Positions 16,542 to 26,489 are shown, numbered from the stretch's first letter. The stretch: DNA of 39,974 bases from Pyrinomonadaceae bacterium MAG19_C2-C3 (GCA_024330265.1 JANDLT010000045.1:1-39974), one strand, 5' to 3'. A program made the numbers and translations. Notes: generated by a model from the sequence alone, not told the origin.

Positions 16542-18380
16542 TTAACCAACCGCCGTGTTCGCGCGCACGGTTTCCGCGAGACGGCGCGCGTCGGGAAGCA
16601 GTTCAAGGGCGCGGCGTAATTGCGGGTCGTTGTCTAAAAGCACGCGGGTCGCGGCGTCCGCACCGAAGGCGGCGGTCGCGTATTCGTCCGCGATGCGGAG
16701 GAGCGTGAAATCAAGGTCGGCGTCAATCTGTGTGTCGGTTAAAACAAGCGTCGAATCGCGGCGCACAAAGTCACGAAACGCCGCGATGACCGCATCATTG
16801 ATGAGCGCGGTCACGTTACGTCCATCATTGCGTCCGTCGTTCTGCGTGCGCGCCTCGTTAGGCGGCGTAGTGACGCGGAATTGTTCGAGTCCTTTGATTT
16901 GTCCGGCGGCGAGTTGGCGCACGAAGAAGAACGCGGCTTCATAAATACGCCCGCGTCCGACGCCGGAGAGGTCGAGTGGTTTGACTTCATAATCGGGCGT
17001 GATGCCGTTGCCACCGTAGAAAGTGCGCCCTCCGGCGGTGCGAACGGGCGTCCCGCTCGGCGTCGGTTGCGGTGTCGGCAGCGGCGACGCAACCGGTGAT
17101 GTAGTGGGGGCGGGCATGGTCAGCGTCGGGTTCTGGCTTAGGGTGCGGTTGGCGGGAGTCGGCGGATTGTTAGGCGTCGTGGTGGTCGCTCCGGTGTTGG
17201 GTGCGTCCAAGCTATGACGCACATAGTAATCATAAAACGAGCCGGTCTCATACTCGCGTTGAATGAGTCTGCCGAACGGCGTGTAATACTTCGCGGTCGT
17301 CAAAGTCAAACCGTTGCCGAACGGAAGTTGAAACACACGTTGAACCAAACCTTTGCCGAAGCTGTTTTCACCGACGACGAGACCGCGCCCATAATCCTGA
17401 ATCGCACCCGCGACGATCTCCGAAGCCGACGCCGAATTGCGATTGATGAGGACGATGAGCGGTGCTTCGGTGGCTTGGGCTTCAGGGTTTTTATACACGC
17501 GACTATCACCCGCATCGCGCCCGCGCACGGTGACGATGGTTGCGTTGCGCGGCAGAAACTGTCCGGCGACGGAGATGGATTGGTCGAGCAGTCCGCCGGG
17601 ATTATTGCGTAAATCCAAGATGATTTGCCGCGCTCCCTGCTTCTGCAAAGACGCGAGGGCAGCGCGAAGTTCGCTTTCCGTCGTGCGTTGAAAGCTTCCG
17701 GTCAAGCCGACGTAGCCCGTGCCGGGTTGCGCCATAAACACCGCGCGAATCGAAGGTGAGGAAACGGCGTCGCGCGTAATGGTGCGAAACACGGGAGCCT
17801 GTTCGCCCGCGCGTTCGACTTTCAAAGTGACATCCGTGCCAAGCACGCCGCGCACATTCTTCGAGACTTCCGACGCCGACCATTCGCGCGCGTCCTTGCC
17901 GTTGACTTCAACGATGCGGTCGCCGAAGCGCAAACCCGCGCGTTCGGCGGGCGTACCGGCAACCGGAGATTGCACATACACGCCGTCGCGGTGGCGCAAA
18001 ATGGAAACGCCTATGCCGTAGAAACGCGATTCTTGGTCTTCCTTGAGTTTGCGAAAATCATCGGTCGGGAAGAACGACGAGTGCGGGTCGAGCGTCATCA
18101 ACATCCCTTGAATCGCGGCTTGATTGGCTTTCGCGTAATCAATCTCGCCGACGTATTCACGCGCCACGACCGACACCGCGTCACGGTAATCCGTTTCGAG
18201 TTCATCAATATCAACGCCGGAAGAGACGGGCGTATCATCCGCCGGAGAGGTGTTTGAAATCGGGCTGCCACTCGCCGTGGCGGAGAGTTGAATCGTCTGT
18301 TGTTGATAAGCCACGCCGCCCGCGACGGCGGAAGCACTGATGATAATTAAGCCGATGAGTAAGTAAATCTTTTGCCGCAT
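16542..18380 (-). CDS. S41 C-terminal processing peptidase (CtpA/Tsp-like)
   Basis: A 612-residue envelope protease. An N-terminal signal anchor (IYLLIGLIIISASAVAGG) is followed by a PDZ domain at about 115-195 with GIGVSI and GLRFGDRIVEVNG. The S41 catalytic domain has the Ser-Lys dyad: Ser318 in NSASASEI and Lys343 in NSFGKGLVQ, 25 residues apart as in E. coli Tsp. An inserted linker of about 55 residues, rich in Pro and Thr, divides the later domain, and the C-terminus is longer than usual. These enzymes cut proteins at hydrophobic C-termini in the periplasm. A TTG at 18395 is open, but GGAG lies 6 nt before the ATG at 18380, which is chosen. The leader carries a heptamer array. Confidence 0.9.
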   Translation of the reverse strand: MRQKIYLLIGLIIISASAVAGGVAYQQQTIQLSATASGSPISNTSPADDTPVSSGVDIDELETDYRDAVSVVAREYVGEIDYAKANQAAIQGMLMTLDPHSSFFPTDDFRKLKEDQESRFYGIGVSILRHRDGVYVQSPVAGTPAERAGLRFGDRIVEVNGKDAREWSASEVSKNVRGVLGTDVTLKVERAGEQAPVFRTITRDAVSSPSIRAVFMAQPGTGYVGLTGSFQRTTESELRAALASLQKQGARQIILDLRNNPGGLLDQSISVAGQFLPRNATIVTVRGRDAGDSRVYKNPEAQATEAPLIVLINRNSASASEIVAGAIQDYGRGLVVGENSFGKGLVQRVFQLPFGNGLTLTTAKYYTPFGRLIQREYETGSFYDYYVRHSLDAPNTGATTTTPNNPPTPANRTLSQNPTLTMPAPTTSPVASPLPTPQPTPSGTPVRTAGGRTFYGGNGITPDYEVKPLDLSGVGRGRIYEAAFFFVRQLAAGQIKGLEQFRVTTPPNEARTQNDGRNDGRNVTALINDAVIAAFRDFVRRDSTLVLTDTQIDADLDFTLLRIADEYATAAFGADAATRVLLDNDPQLRRALELLPDARRLAETVRANTAVG

Positions 18381-18746
18381 GACACGCTCCGTCAATCTGT
18401 GAAAAGAGGTTAGATGTTGGATGTTAGATGTTAGCTGGAAATCTATAACACGTCGCCCGTTCCCGTTTTACCATGCAAGACTGTTTCGACGAAAATACTA
18501 GCACAGCCGTTGCACGGATGACGGAGACGATGCGTGACATGGCGAACGTATCTTTCGATAAAATGTCGCTAAAAATGCCGGACACATTTTAACCCCGAAC
18601 CGAAATAACAAAACGATTGAAGCCTTCGACTGACATTCAATCACCGACCTCTTTTCCCGTTCTCTTGTGTTATATTCCGAAGCATCCTTCTCGCGTGAGC
18701 GTTGAACTGATTTCAAAGTTTTACAAGTAAGTCTGTAATCAAGTTA
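18381..18746. other. Divergent intergenic region, S41 protease and glycosyltransferase
   Basis: This 366-bp region holds the S41 leader with a tandem heptamer array (18410-18435) and, toward the plus gene, a weak -10-like TATATT at 18671-18676 with no good -35. No conserved RNA structure or gene was recognised; short frames here lack coding character. Confidence 0.45.
18410..18435. repeat. Tandem TTAGATG heptamer array
   Basis: About 3.5 tandem copies of TTAGATG (one variant, TTGGATG) lie in the leader of the S41 protease gene, without an inverted partner nearby. It looks like a single arm of the intergenic element family. Confidence 0.75.
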
Positions 18747-19580
18747 ATGACCTATTCTCTCTCTGTTATCGTACCCGCGTACAACGAATCGGCGCGCTTG
18801 GGCGATTCGCTCAAAACCGTTTTCGCATATCTCAATCAACAAATTCCCAACTCGGAAGTCATCATCGTGGATGACGGTTCGGAAGACGATACGCGCCAAG
18901 TCGCCGGGCGCAGTTTCGCGGCGGCGGGTTCGATTGCGACGCGCTTGATTGAAGTTCGTCCGAACAAGGGTAAGGGTCACGCCGTGCGCGCCGGACTTCT
19001 TGCCGCGAACTCTCCCATCGCGCTTTTTACCGATGCCGATTTATCAACGCCGATAACGGAAACGTCGAAACTCGTGCTTCCCATCGAAGAAAATAGATAC
19101 GACGTGGTTTTCGGTTCACGCGCGATTGACCGCACGCTTATCGGCACGTCGCAACCTTGGCGGCGCGTGCAAGCCGGAAAGGTATTCAACGGCGTGATGC
19201 GTTTGATGACGGGGATGCCCTTCAAAGACACGCAGTGCGGCTTCAAAGCCTTCCGCATGGATGTGTGCCGCCCGCTCATCGAAGCCGCACGCATTGACCG
19301 TTTCGGCTTCGACGTGGAACTTCTGTATCTCCCTTTTACATCGGGCTTGCGTCTGCTCGAACAAAGCGTGCGCTGGAACGATGCGGAAGGAAGTAAAGTC
19401 AGCACTCTAAACGGGCTTCACGCCTTCACCGAAATCAAACAGGTTCGTCGTAATTTTAATCTCGGACTCTACACCGAAGCGATTGCCAGAGTGCGCCGCC
19501 TCGCCGCCACCAAAGGCGACTTGATTCTAACTTCTAACGAAGAAACCAACGCCAACGAACAACTCATTATTAGTGGATAG
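18747..19580 (+). CDS. Family 2 glycosyltransferase (dolichyl/polyprenyl-phosphate sugar transferase-like)
   Basis: A 277-residue GT-A fold glycosyltransferase. It has the start motif SVIVPAYNESARL, EVIIVDDGSEDDT, the NKGKGHAVRAG loop, and the metal-binding DAD in LFTDADLSTP. Later motifs FKDTQCGFKAF and the aromatic RFGFDVELLYL resemble ALG5/DPM1-type enzymes that charge a polyprenyl phosphate with glucose or mannose. No membrane segment is present. The substrate cannot be told. The ATG at 18747 gives the usual N-terminus but has no Shine-Dalgarno. The stop codon TAG lies inside the following heptamer repeat, so the last two residues (Ser-Gly) and the terminator codon are repeat-encoded. Confidence 0.9.
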   Translation: MTYSLSVIVPAYNESARLGDSLKTVFAYLNQQIPNSEVIIVDDGSEDDTRQVAGRSFAAAGSIATRLIEVRPNKGKGHAVRAGLLAANSPIALFTDADLSTPITETSKLVLPIEENRYDVVFGSRAIDRTLIGTSQPWRRVQAGKVFNGVMRLMTGMPFKDTQCGFKAFRMDVCRPLIEAARIDRFGFDVELLYLPFTSGLRLLEQSVRWNDAEGSKVSTLNGLHAFTEIKQVRRNFNLGLYTEAIARVRRLAATKGDLILTSNEETNANEQLIISG

Positions 19581-19663
19581 TGGATAGTGGATAACGGATA
19601 GTTTAAGACAAGTTCTTCACTATCCGTTATCCACTATCCACTATCCACTATCCGTTATCCGTT
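19571..19663. repeat. Inverted repeat of GTGGATA heptamers, perfect arms
   Basis: Arms of 32 bp (19571-19602 and 19619-19650) are perfect complements, including a variant TAACGGA unit in both. The 16-nt loop reads TTAAGACAAGTTCTTC. Further units (TCCGTTATCCGTT) run up to the pdxJ ATG. It contributes the stop codon of the glycosyltransferase gene. Confidence 0.95.
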
Positions 19664-20425
19664 ATGTCTCGTCTTAACGTCAACATTGACCACGTTGCGA
19701 CCGTGCGCGAAGCCCGTCGCACAATTGAACCGAGCCTCGCGGCGGCGGCGATGATGTGCGAAGCGGCGGGGGCGGACGGCATCACCGTTCACCTGCGCGG
19801 CGACCGTCGCCACATTCAAGACCGCGACCTTTATCTTTTGCGCGATTGTGTGACGACTTACCTTAACGTCGAAATGGCGACGGGCGACGAGATGATAAGC
19901 ATCGCCCTCGATGCCCGACCCGATTGCGTCACACTCGTCGAAGAGCGTCCCGGCGAAGTCACCACCGAAGGCGGCTTGGATACGGTCGCCAACTTTGAAG
20001 CGGTCAAACAGGCGATTGAAACCTTACGCGCAAAAGGGATTATCACCAGCGTTTTTATTGACCCCGAACCTTCGCAAATCGAAGCCGCAAACAAGGCGGG
20101 CGCGAATCAAATCGAACTCTCGACCGCCTACTACGCCGAAGCCACACTCGGACGCGCGGCGTTTCATCCTGCCGGACAACGAAGCACCGCGCACGAACTC
20201 ACACGCTTACGCACCGCCGCCGAACATGCCGCGCAACTCGGCGTTCGCGTCGCCGCCGGACACGGCTTGACTACACGCAACGTCGGGGCAGTCGCCGCGA
20301 TTTCACACATCACCGAGTTCAACATCGGACACAGCATCATCGCGGGCGCGATCTTCAAAGGTCTTGACCTCTCCGTACGCGAGATGATTGATGCGATTCA
20401 TCGTGGACGCTCGACGGCGAAATAA
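19664..20425 (+). CDS. pdxJ: Pyridoxine 5'-phosphate synthase
   Basis: A 253-residue PdxJ, which condenses 1-deoxyxylulose 5-phosphate with aminoacetone phosphate to form pyridoxine 5'-phosphate. It begins with the family signature LNVNIDHVATVREAR and continues with AGADGITVHLRGDRRHIQD. The phosphate-binding and catalytic segments of the TIM barrel are intact, including AGHGLTTRNV and EFNIGHSIIAGA near the C-terminus. Length is normal. The ATG at 19664 directly follows the GTGGATA repeat, with no Shine-Dalgarno within 60 nt; translation may depend on the hairpin, or on coupling to the upstream glycosyltransferase. Its presence indicates the DXP-dependent vitamin B6 route. Confidence 0.97.
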   Translation: MSRLNVNIDHVATVREARRTIEPSLAAAAMMCEAAGADGITVHLRGDRRHIQDRDLYLLRDCVTTYLNVEMATGDEMISIALDARPDCVTLVEERPGEVTTEGGLDTVANFEAVKQAIETLRAKGIITSVFIDPEPSQIEAANKAGANQIELSTAYYAEATLGRAAFHPAGQRSTAHELTRLRTAAEHAAQLGVRVAAGHGLTTRNVGAVAAISHITEFNIGHSIIAGAIFKGLDLSVREMIDAIHRGRSTAK

Positions 20426-20442
20426 CACCACTTGAAAAACAC

Positions 20443-20515
20443 AGAGGACGCAAAGCAAATGCGGAAAGTTTTTATAAACTCTGCGCTTAACTTCGCGTCC
20501 TCTCGCATCTTTGCG
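20443..20515. repeat. Imperfect inverted repeat between convergent genes, CGCAAAG type
   Basis: AGAGGACGC (20443-20451) is complementary to GCGTCCTCT (20495-20503), with further inverted words CGCAAAG/CTTTGCG outside this core. It lies between pdxJ and ruvB, both of which end here. Confidence 0.65.
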
Positions 20516-20527
20516 GTGAATAACTCT

Positions 20528-21583
20528 CTAACTCGCCAAGGCTTCAGCCGTCCTCGCGGGCATCTTCAATCCTAAATGTTCATAAGCTGCCCGTGTGCAG
20601 ACACGACCGCGCGGCGTGCGATTCAGGAAACCGATTTGAATCAGGTAAGGCTCGATGATTTCTTCGATTGATTCGCGCTCCTCGCTTATCGTCGCGGAAA
20701 TCGTGCCGATGCCGACGGGTCCGCCATCGAACTTTTCCATAATCGCGGACAGTAATTTACGGTCAACCTCATCAAGTCCGAAGCGGTCAACTTCCATTTC
20801 ATCGAGTGCCGTGCGCGCAAGTTGTTGCGTGATGCGCCCGTCGCCCAAGACTTCCGCGTAATCGCGCACGCGCCGCAAAAGACGATTCGCAATGCGCGGA
20901 GTTCCACGCGCCCGGCGTGCCAATTCACGCGCTCCCGTCGCCTCAATCTCGACACCCAAAATTTCCGCCGAACGATGCACGATGATTTCCAAATCCTTCT
21001 GCGCGTAAAAATCAAGGTGCATCATAATCCCGAACCGCCCGCGCAAAGGCGCGGTTATCATCCCCGCGCGCGTCGTCGCACCGACGAGCGTGAACTTCGG
21101 CAAATCCAACTTGATTGAGCGCGCCGCCGCTCCTTGCCCGATCATCAAATCGAGTTGGTAATCTTCCATCGCCGGATAAAGAACTTCCTCAATCTGCGGC
21201 TTCAAGCGATGAATCTCGTCAATGAACAAAACTTCGCCTTCCTGTAAATTCGTGAGTACCGCCGCCAAATCCCCGCCGCGCTCAACCGACGGCGCACTCA
21301 CGGTTTTCAGCGGCGCATCCATCTCCGCCGCGATAATCTGTGCCAGCGTCGTCTTCCCCAATCCCGGCGGACCATAAAACAACGTGTGGTCAAGTGCCTC
21401 TTTTCGATTGCGCGCCGCCCGCAAGAAAATCCCCAAATTACCCGTCACCTTCGTTTGCCCGATGTATTCGCTCAAAGACTTCGGGCGCAAACTCAACTCG
21501 ACTTGCTTGTCTTCCGCCGTCGCCTCACCGCTCATCTCACGCGAAACACTTTCACCAACTAATTCGATTTCAGCTTGTACCAT
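20528..21583 (-). CDS. ruvB: Holliday junction branch migration DNA helicase RuvB
   Basis: A 351-residue RuvB, the AAA+ motor that drives Holliday junction branch migration with RuvA. It has the N-terminal [11 protein letters not shown], Walker [12 protein letters not shown], Walker B FIDEIHR, sensor region [10 protein letters not shown] and the C-terminal winged-helix domain ending with [10 protein letters not shown]. All hallmark residues appear intact and the length is typical, with about 15 additional acidic residues at the N-terminus. The ATG at 21583 is preceded by GAGG some 15 nt upstream, further than ideal. ruvA and ruvC are not adjacent. Confidence 0.97.
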   Translation of the reverse strand: MVQAEIELVGESVSREMSGEATAEDKQVELSLRPKSLSEYIGQTKVTGNLGIFLRAARNRKEALDHTLFYGPPGLGKTTLAQIIAAEMDAPLKTVSAPSVERGGDLAAVLTNLQEGEVLFIDEIHRLKPQIEEVLYPAMEDYQLDLMIGQGAAARSIKLDLPKFTLVGATTRAGMITAPLRGRFGIMMHLDFYAQKDLEIIVHRSAEILGVEIEATGARELARRARGTPRIANRLLRRVRDYAEVLGDGRITQQLARTALDEMEVDRFGLDEVDRKLLSAIMEKFDGGPVGIGTISATISEERESIEEIIEPYLIQIGFLNRTPRGRVCTRAAYEHLGLKMPARTAEALAS

Positions 21584-21702
21584 AATATGGAAAAAACCTC
21601 TTGTATTGTGATTGTTTGAAGGGTGAGATTATACCGCGCGTGCCGCTTTGTTTCAAGTATGAAACGCCGTGTTGAAAGTATTGTAAGAGCATTAAAAAGT
21701 TC

Positions 21703-21733
21703 TTGACATTGAAGGGGGGGGGGGCGTTATGAT
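21703..21733 (+). promoter_or_regulatory. Promoter candidate with an 11-G tract in the spacer
   Basis: A perfect TTGACA -35 (21703-21708) and a near-perfect TATGAT -10 (21728-21733) are separated by 19 nt that include eleven consecutive G (21714-21724). Loss of two G would give the ideal 17-nt spacer. It points toward the small four-cysteine secreted protein. Confidence 0.6.
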
Positions 21734-21845
21734 GCGCTCATCTTGCTCAGAGCGAAAATCTTCAGGTAACTCGCAACCAAGTAAATCGCCGCCTGTTGGC
21801 TGTCAAGAGTCCACCCTCTTCGACTTTGGAATAACAACTCACGCC

Positions 21846-21874
21846 AGTTTCGCACATCTGAGATGTGAGTTTCG
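21846..21874. promoter_or_regulatory. Palindromic operator candidate with direct-repeat flanks
   Basis: The 15-bp palindrome CACATCT-G-AGATGTG (21853-21867) is flanked on both sides by AGTTTCG (21846-21852 and 21868-21874). It lies about 110 bp downstream of the poly-G promoter, in the putative leader. A regulator-binding site or small RNA hairpin are both possible. Confidence 0.4.
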
Positions 21875-22008
21875 ACCCTGTGCCTGTAACAACCCTATCT
21901 TCTGAAGCGCACCATTACGATGTATGCACTTAAGTGCGGCAGTAGACTGTTTTGCGCTTCCTCTTAATTCAAGTAACAGCCAATTCCCCATCTAAGGAGA
22001 CAACAAAA

Positions 22009-22269
22009 ATGACCATAAAGAGATTGACGAAGAAAGGTTTTCTTGCCGCTATTGCGGCGGCATCCCTCACTATTGCATCTGTTGCAGAAATCACCGTTCA
22101 TGCGTACCGAGAGAGCTACCATAGAGCGAGCGACGGTTCAGGGAATAACTATTACCTGAGCTGCGGAAGTTCTGCCGGAGACTTCTTTTATAAATGCGAC
22201 GCTAGCGGTAACTGCACTGACCTAGGATCAGCCGGTGCTTCTCAGGCTTGCGCTGATATGCAACAGTAG
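22009..22269 (+). CDS. Small secreted four-cysteine protein of unknown function
   Basis: An 86-residue protein starting at an ATG with an excellent Shine-Dalgarno (TAAGGAGA about 10 nt upstream); the open frame to 21952 has none. The N-terminus (MTIKRLTKKG, then a hydrophobic AAIAAASLTIASVA) is a signal peptide. The mature part, about 54 residues, is rich in Ser, Gly and Tyr and has four cysteines in SCG, KCD, NCT and ACA contexts, allowing two disulfides. No family is recognised. It is the first gene after the poly-G promoter candidate and is followed by an inverted repeat. It could be a small extracellular effector or a surface protein; nothing decides this. Confidence 0.7.
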   Translation: MTIKRLTKKGFLAAIAAASLTIASVAEITVHAYRESYHRASDGSGNNYYLSCGSSAGDFFYKCDASGNCTDLGSAGASQACADMQQ

Positions 22270-22281
22270 GAATAACATTGC

Positions 22282-22371
22282 GCTACTCGAACGGAACTTC
22301 GACACCCTTTCTGTAAACTTTGGGTTAGCCTTATAGCATGATTTACCCTGATAAAGTTTCGTTCGAGTAGC
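22282..22371. repeat. Inverted repeat after the small secreted gene
   Basis: Arms of 18 bp (22282-22299 and 22354-22371) match at 17 of 18 positions and enclose 54 nt. It begins 12 bp after the stop of the four-cysteine protein. There is no U-run, so a small non-autonomous element is as likely as a terminator. Confidence 0.6.
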
Positions 22372-22502
22372 TTGCTCAACAGCGTCCATTACTGTGATGT
22401 TGAGAGTTTCGCCTTGAGGCAGTGAGCAGACTAACTGAAGGCGTTTTGTAATTGTGCTTAACTTGGTCGTCCATATTGTAGATAGTTATAGGAGCTATGG
22501 AA

Positions 22503-24236
22503 ATGAATAGGTTAATACTTCTTTTAAGTTTGTTGCTTTTAACATCTATCCATCATGGTCAGGTCATCGAAACCAACGCCGATGATGACGCTTCGGCTTT
22601 GCGGAAACTTCAATTACTCTCGGATGTGCAGTCTCTTGAAGTTGAAGCAAGATCACTGGCTAAACCTTTAGCGAATGCCCTTGCGAAGGCGGAAATCGCA
22701 GATGCTGCTTGGACGCTCGATCAATCATGGTCAAAGAAATTGTTACGCGAGGCTTACGAACTCACTTTCCCGGAAGAAGAGGAGCGAATCAAGCTTCGTG
22801 ACCAGCCCGTTGGAACTGCACCCAGACCGCTCATGGGCATTGAGCGTTCCCAAAACGATGTACGCCGTCGAGTACTTCAGGTGGCTAGTCAGGATAAAGC
22901 ATTCGCCGACCAATTGGCTCAGCTAGGCGCACAGCAGTTAGGGAAGTATGAAGAGCATTTCAGGAACGCATCTCGCGCTAGTAAAGCGTTCGAGGAAGGT
23001 GATAAGGAAGCAGCCGGTAAATATATTCAACAATCAATCGAAGCCGAACCGACCCAACTTACCGCTGGTTTGGTCATCCTTGACATTGCTACGCGAGACC
23101 GAGCATTAGCCGACAAACTCATCCTCGCGTACCTCGAGCGAATACGAACAGTTCCGCTCTCTAGGGCGAACAGTAGTTTAATGAGAGTACGTTCCATCTT
23201 GTTTGATTTCATACATCCCCCCGCTTACCTTGACCCGAAGACGCCACCGCCCGGCGCGGCGGTGATGAAGGCGTATGCTTATTACGTCATCGAAGACTTG
23301 AATAATATAAGGCGAAGCGAGCCGGACGGCTTGCAAAGGCACAGGTTGTTTCTCTTAACGGCATGGCTTCCGATTCAACAGTACGCACCGGAGCTAACAG
23401 GAGCGTTTTTGGAGTTGGAAAATCTAAGCCGAAGACCGGGCGAGGATACATCACTTCCAACCCGAAAGGGTGCAGAGGAAGCAAGAAAAAAGGACTATGA
23501 AAAGCGGATTAAAGATGCCTTTGATAGCGACCAACCGGATGAGTTAATGATCCGTTCCGCAATCAGTAAAGGAGACTTTGATAATGCCCGTAAGCTGATT
23601 GGCAAACTTGAAAGTGAAAGCCAGAAGGCAGAGCTTACCGAAATGGTGAATATGCGAGAAGCAATTATGCTCACTCAAAAGGGAAAGATTGTCGAAGCTG
23701 GCATACTTGCCCAACGCCTGACGAAAGCACACTCTATCTTACAAGTTTATCCAGCCATCGTCGGCAAATGTGTAAAGAGTAAGGATGACACTTGCGCCAC
23801 CACGTTTATTTACGAAGCGGTAAATCAACTCAAGCGTGCCGACACCACACCGCCAACGCCTCCGGCGGGCATACCGGCGTCAGTTGTACCGACCGGCAGC
23901 GAATTAGACCCTGTGCTGTTAGGTCTCGGTAAATTAGCGAAAGCGGTCGAACCGCTTAACGTAGAACTGGCATTGTCTGTGTTGGATGAAGTTGTGGCGG
24001 CGGCGAACCGAAGCAATTTGGATACGGGACAGGGGCGCGTTGGCTTTGATGGCAGTTTGTTTCAATCCCTCGCGGCGAAAGATGAAAGCAGGACGCACCA
24101 ATCAGCCGCGAATTTGCAAAAACCTTTACAGAAAATCGTTGCAGTCGCGGCTATATACAAGTGGAAGGCATCTGAACTTGCGAAGCAAACGGAAGCGAAA
24201 GAAAGAAGAAATGGAACTAAGGTAGTGGCGAATTGA
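22503..24236 (+). CDS. Secreted alpha-helical protein of unknown function
   Basis: A 577-residue exported protein. AGGAG at about 22490-22494 is 8 nt before the ATG at 22503, better than for the in-frame ATG two codons earlier. The signal peptide is MNRLILLLSLLLLTSIHHGQ. The rest is almost wholly helical, rich in Ala, Leu, Glu and Lys, with helix-pair spacing suggesting TPR-like or alpha-solenoid repeats (for example ANALAKAEIADAAW and SKGDFDNARKLIGKLE). A Pro-rich break lies at about 445-465. No enzyme motif is visible. Base composition is more AT-rich than neighbouring core genes, and it ends 90 bp before atpC on the opposite strand. Family unknown to me; a scaffolding role is only a guess from the fold. 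Confidence 0.75.
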   Translation: MNRLILLLSLLLLTSIHHGQVIETNADDDASALRKLQLLSDVQSLEVEARSLAKPLANALAKAEIADAAWTLDQSWSKKLLREAYELTFPEEEERIKLRDQPVGTAPRPLMGIERSQNDVRRRVLQVASQDKAFADQLAQLGAQQLGKYEEHFRNASRASKAFEEGDKEAAGKYIQQSIEAEPTQLTAGLVILDIATRDRALADKLILAYLERIRTVPLSRANSSLMRVRSILFDFIHPPAYLDPKTPPPGAAVMKAYAYYVIEDLNNIRRSEPDGLQRHRLFLLTAWLPIQQYAPELTGAFLELENLSRRPGEDTSLPTRKGAEEARKKDYEKRIKDAFDSDQPDELMIRSAISKGDFDNARKLIGKLESESQKAELTEMVNMREAIMLTQKGKIVEAGILAQRLTKAHSILQVYPAIVGKCVKSKDDTCATTFIYEAVNQLKRADTTPPTPPAGIPASVVPTGSELDPVLLGLGKLAKAVEPLNVELALSVLDEVVAAANRSNLDTGQGRVGFDGSLFQSLAAKDESRTHQSAANLQKPLQKIVAVAAIYKWKASELAKQTEAKERRNGTKVVAN

Positions 24237-24258
24237 ACAAGGTTAGTCGTTTCCAAAT

Positions 24259-24305
24259 TTTCGGCGCGCGGTAAAGGGCATTAGCTCCTCTCCTGCGCGC
24301 CGAAA
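24259..24305. terminator. GC-rich hairpin between convergent genes
   Basis: An 11-bp perfect stem TTTCGGCGCGC (24259-24269) with its complement (24295-24305) encloses 25 nt between the helical secreted gene and atpC. The AAA/TTT edges give short U-runs on both strands. The loop is long for a classical terminator. Confidence 0.55.
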
Positions 24306-24326
24306 TGTGTGAGGTTGTTAGGTGAT

Positions 24327-24755
24327 TTATCGCGTCGGTGTCGCGCTGGGGTCGCCGGAGACGAGTTGAAGGCGGGTTGACGCGAGGTCGAAATCGTTTT
24401 GCGCGGTTTCGTGGTCGGTCGCTTCTCCGGTTAATTGTGCTAAGACGCGCCCTGCTTCTTCGCGGCTTTGGCGTGCGGCGGCGACATCAATTTCATTGGC
24501 ACGTTCCGCGACATCGGCAAGCACCGCGACGCAATCATCGCCGACTTCGACGAACCCGCCGGAGACGAGAAGGCGCACCGTGTTTCCGCTTTTCGTATAA
24601 CTAAGCACGCCGGTTTTCAGGTTCGAGATGAGCGGCGTGTGTCCCGGAAAGATGCCGAGTTCGCCCGACTCGCCGGGAACGGTCACACTGTCAACCGTTT
24701 CATTCAACATCGAACGCGACGGCGTGATGATTTCGAGAGTTAGTGTTTCAGCCAC
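24327..24755 (-). CDS. atpC: F0F1 ATP synthase epsilon subunit
   Basis: A 142-residue epsilon subunit, which couples the rotor and inhibits ATP hydrolysis. The N-terminal beta-sandwich has LEIITPSRSML and the conserved VPGESGELGIFPGHTPLIS; the C-terminal helical pair has ANEIDVAAARQSREEA. The start is a GTG at 24755. It is separated from atpD, normally within a few bases, by a hairpin with 29-bp arms. AAAGGAGG lies at the far foot of that hairpin and GACGAA between the near foot and GTG, so folding would place the Shine-Dalgarno 6 nt from the start. An internal C-terminal tail rich in Thr and Pro is ordinary. Confidence 0.95.
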   Translation of the reverse strand: MAETLTLEIITPSRSMLNETVDSVTVPGESGELGIFPGHTPLISNLKTGVLSYTKSGNTVRLLVSGGFVEVGDDCVAVLADVAERANEIDVAAARQSREEAGRVLAQLTGEATDHETAQNDFDLASTRLQLVSGDPSATPTR

Positions 24756-24761
24756 TTCGTC

Positions 24762-24832
24762 AGTGGTCAGTGGTCAGTGGTCAGTGAAGAACAAGTCGTT
24801 TTGTCTTCACTGACCACTGACCACTGACCACT
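24762..24832. repeat. Inverted repeat of GTGGTCA heptamers between atpD and atpC
   Basis: Perfect 29-bp arms (24762-24790 and 24804-24832) of GTGGTCA units enclose a 13-nt loop. The loop side carries GAAGAACAAGTC...TGTCTTCAC words shared with loops of the GTGGATA elements. It lies between the AAAGGAGG that follows the atpD stop and the atpC start. Confidence 0.96.
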
Positions 24833-24838
24833 CCTCCT

Positions 24839-26419
<1,581 letters not shown>

Positions 26420-26489
26420 TTAATGCTCCACAGTACGGTCTAAAATGGTGTTTTTCAAGCGATTGATTTGAACGGAGGAAGATAGCATA

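Larger units (their letters stand above)
21584..22008. other. Long intergenic region upstream of the small secreted protein
   Basis: This 425-bp region holds the ruvB promoter side, a poly-G promoter candidate (21703-21733), a 15-bp palindrome with flanking direct repeats (21846-21874), and the Shine-Dalgarno AAGGAG of the next gene. On the minus strand about 50 codons between roughly 21725 and 21890 are open and ended by TAA; their translation (VETHISDVRNWRELL and onward) looks protein-like and may be the tail of a decayed gene. No homology could be confirmed. Confidence 0.5.

Noticed and set aside
22282..22371. Insertion sequence ends
   Set aside because: The arms enclose only 54 nt with no transposase and no target duplication seen; reported only as an inverted repeat.
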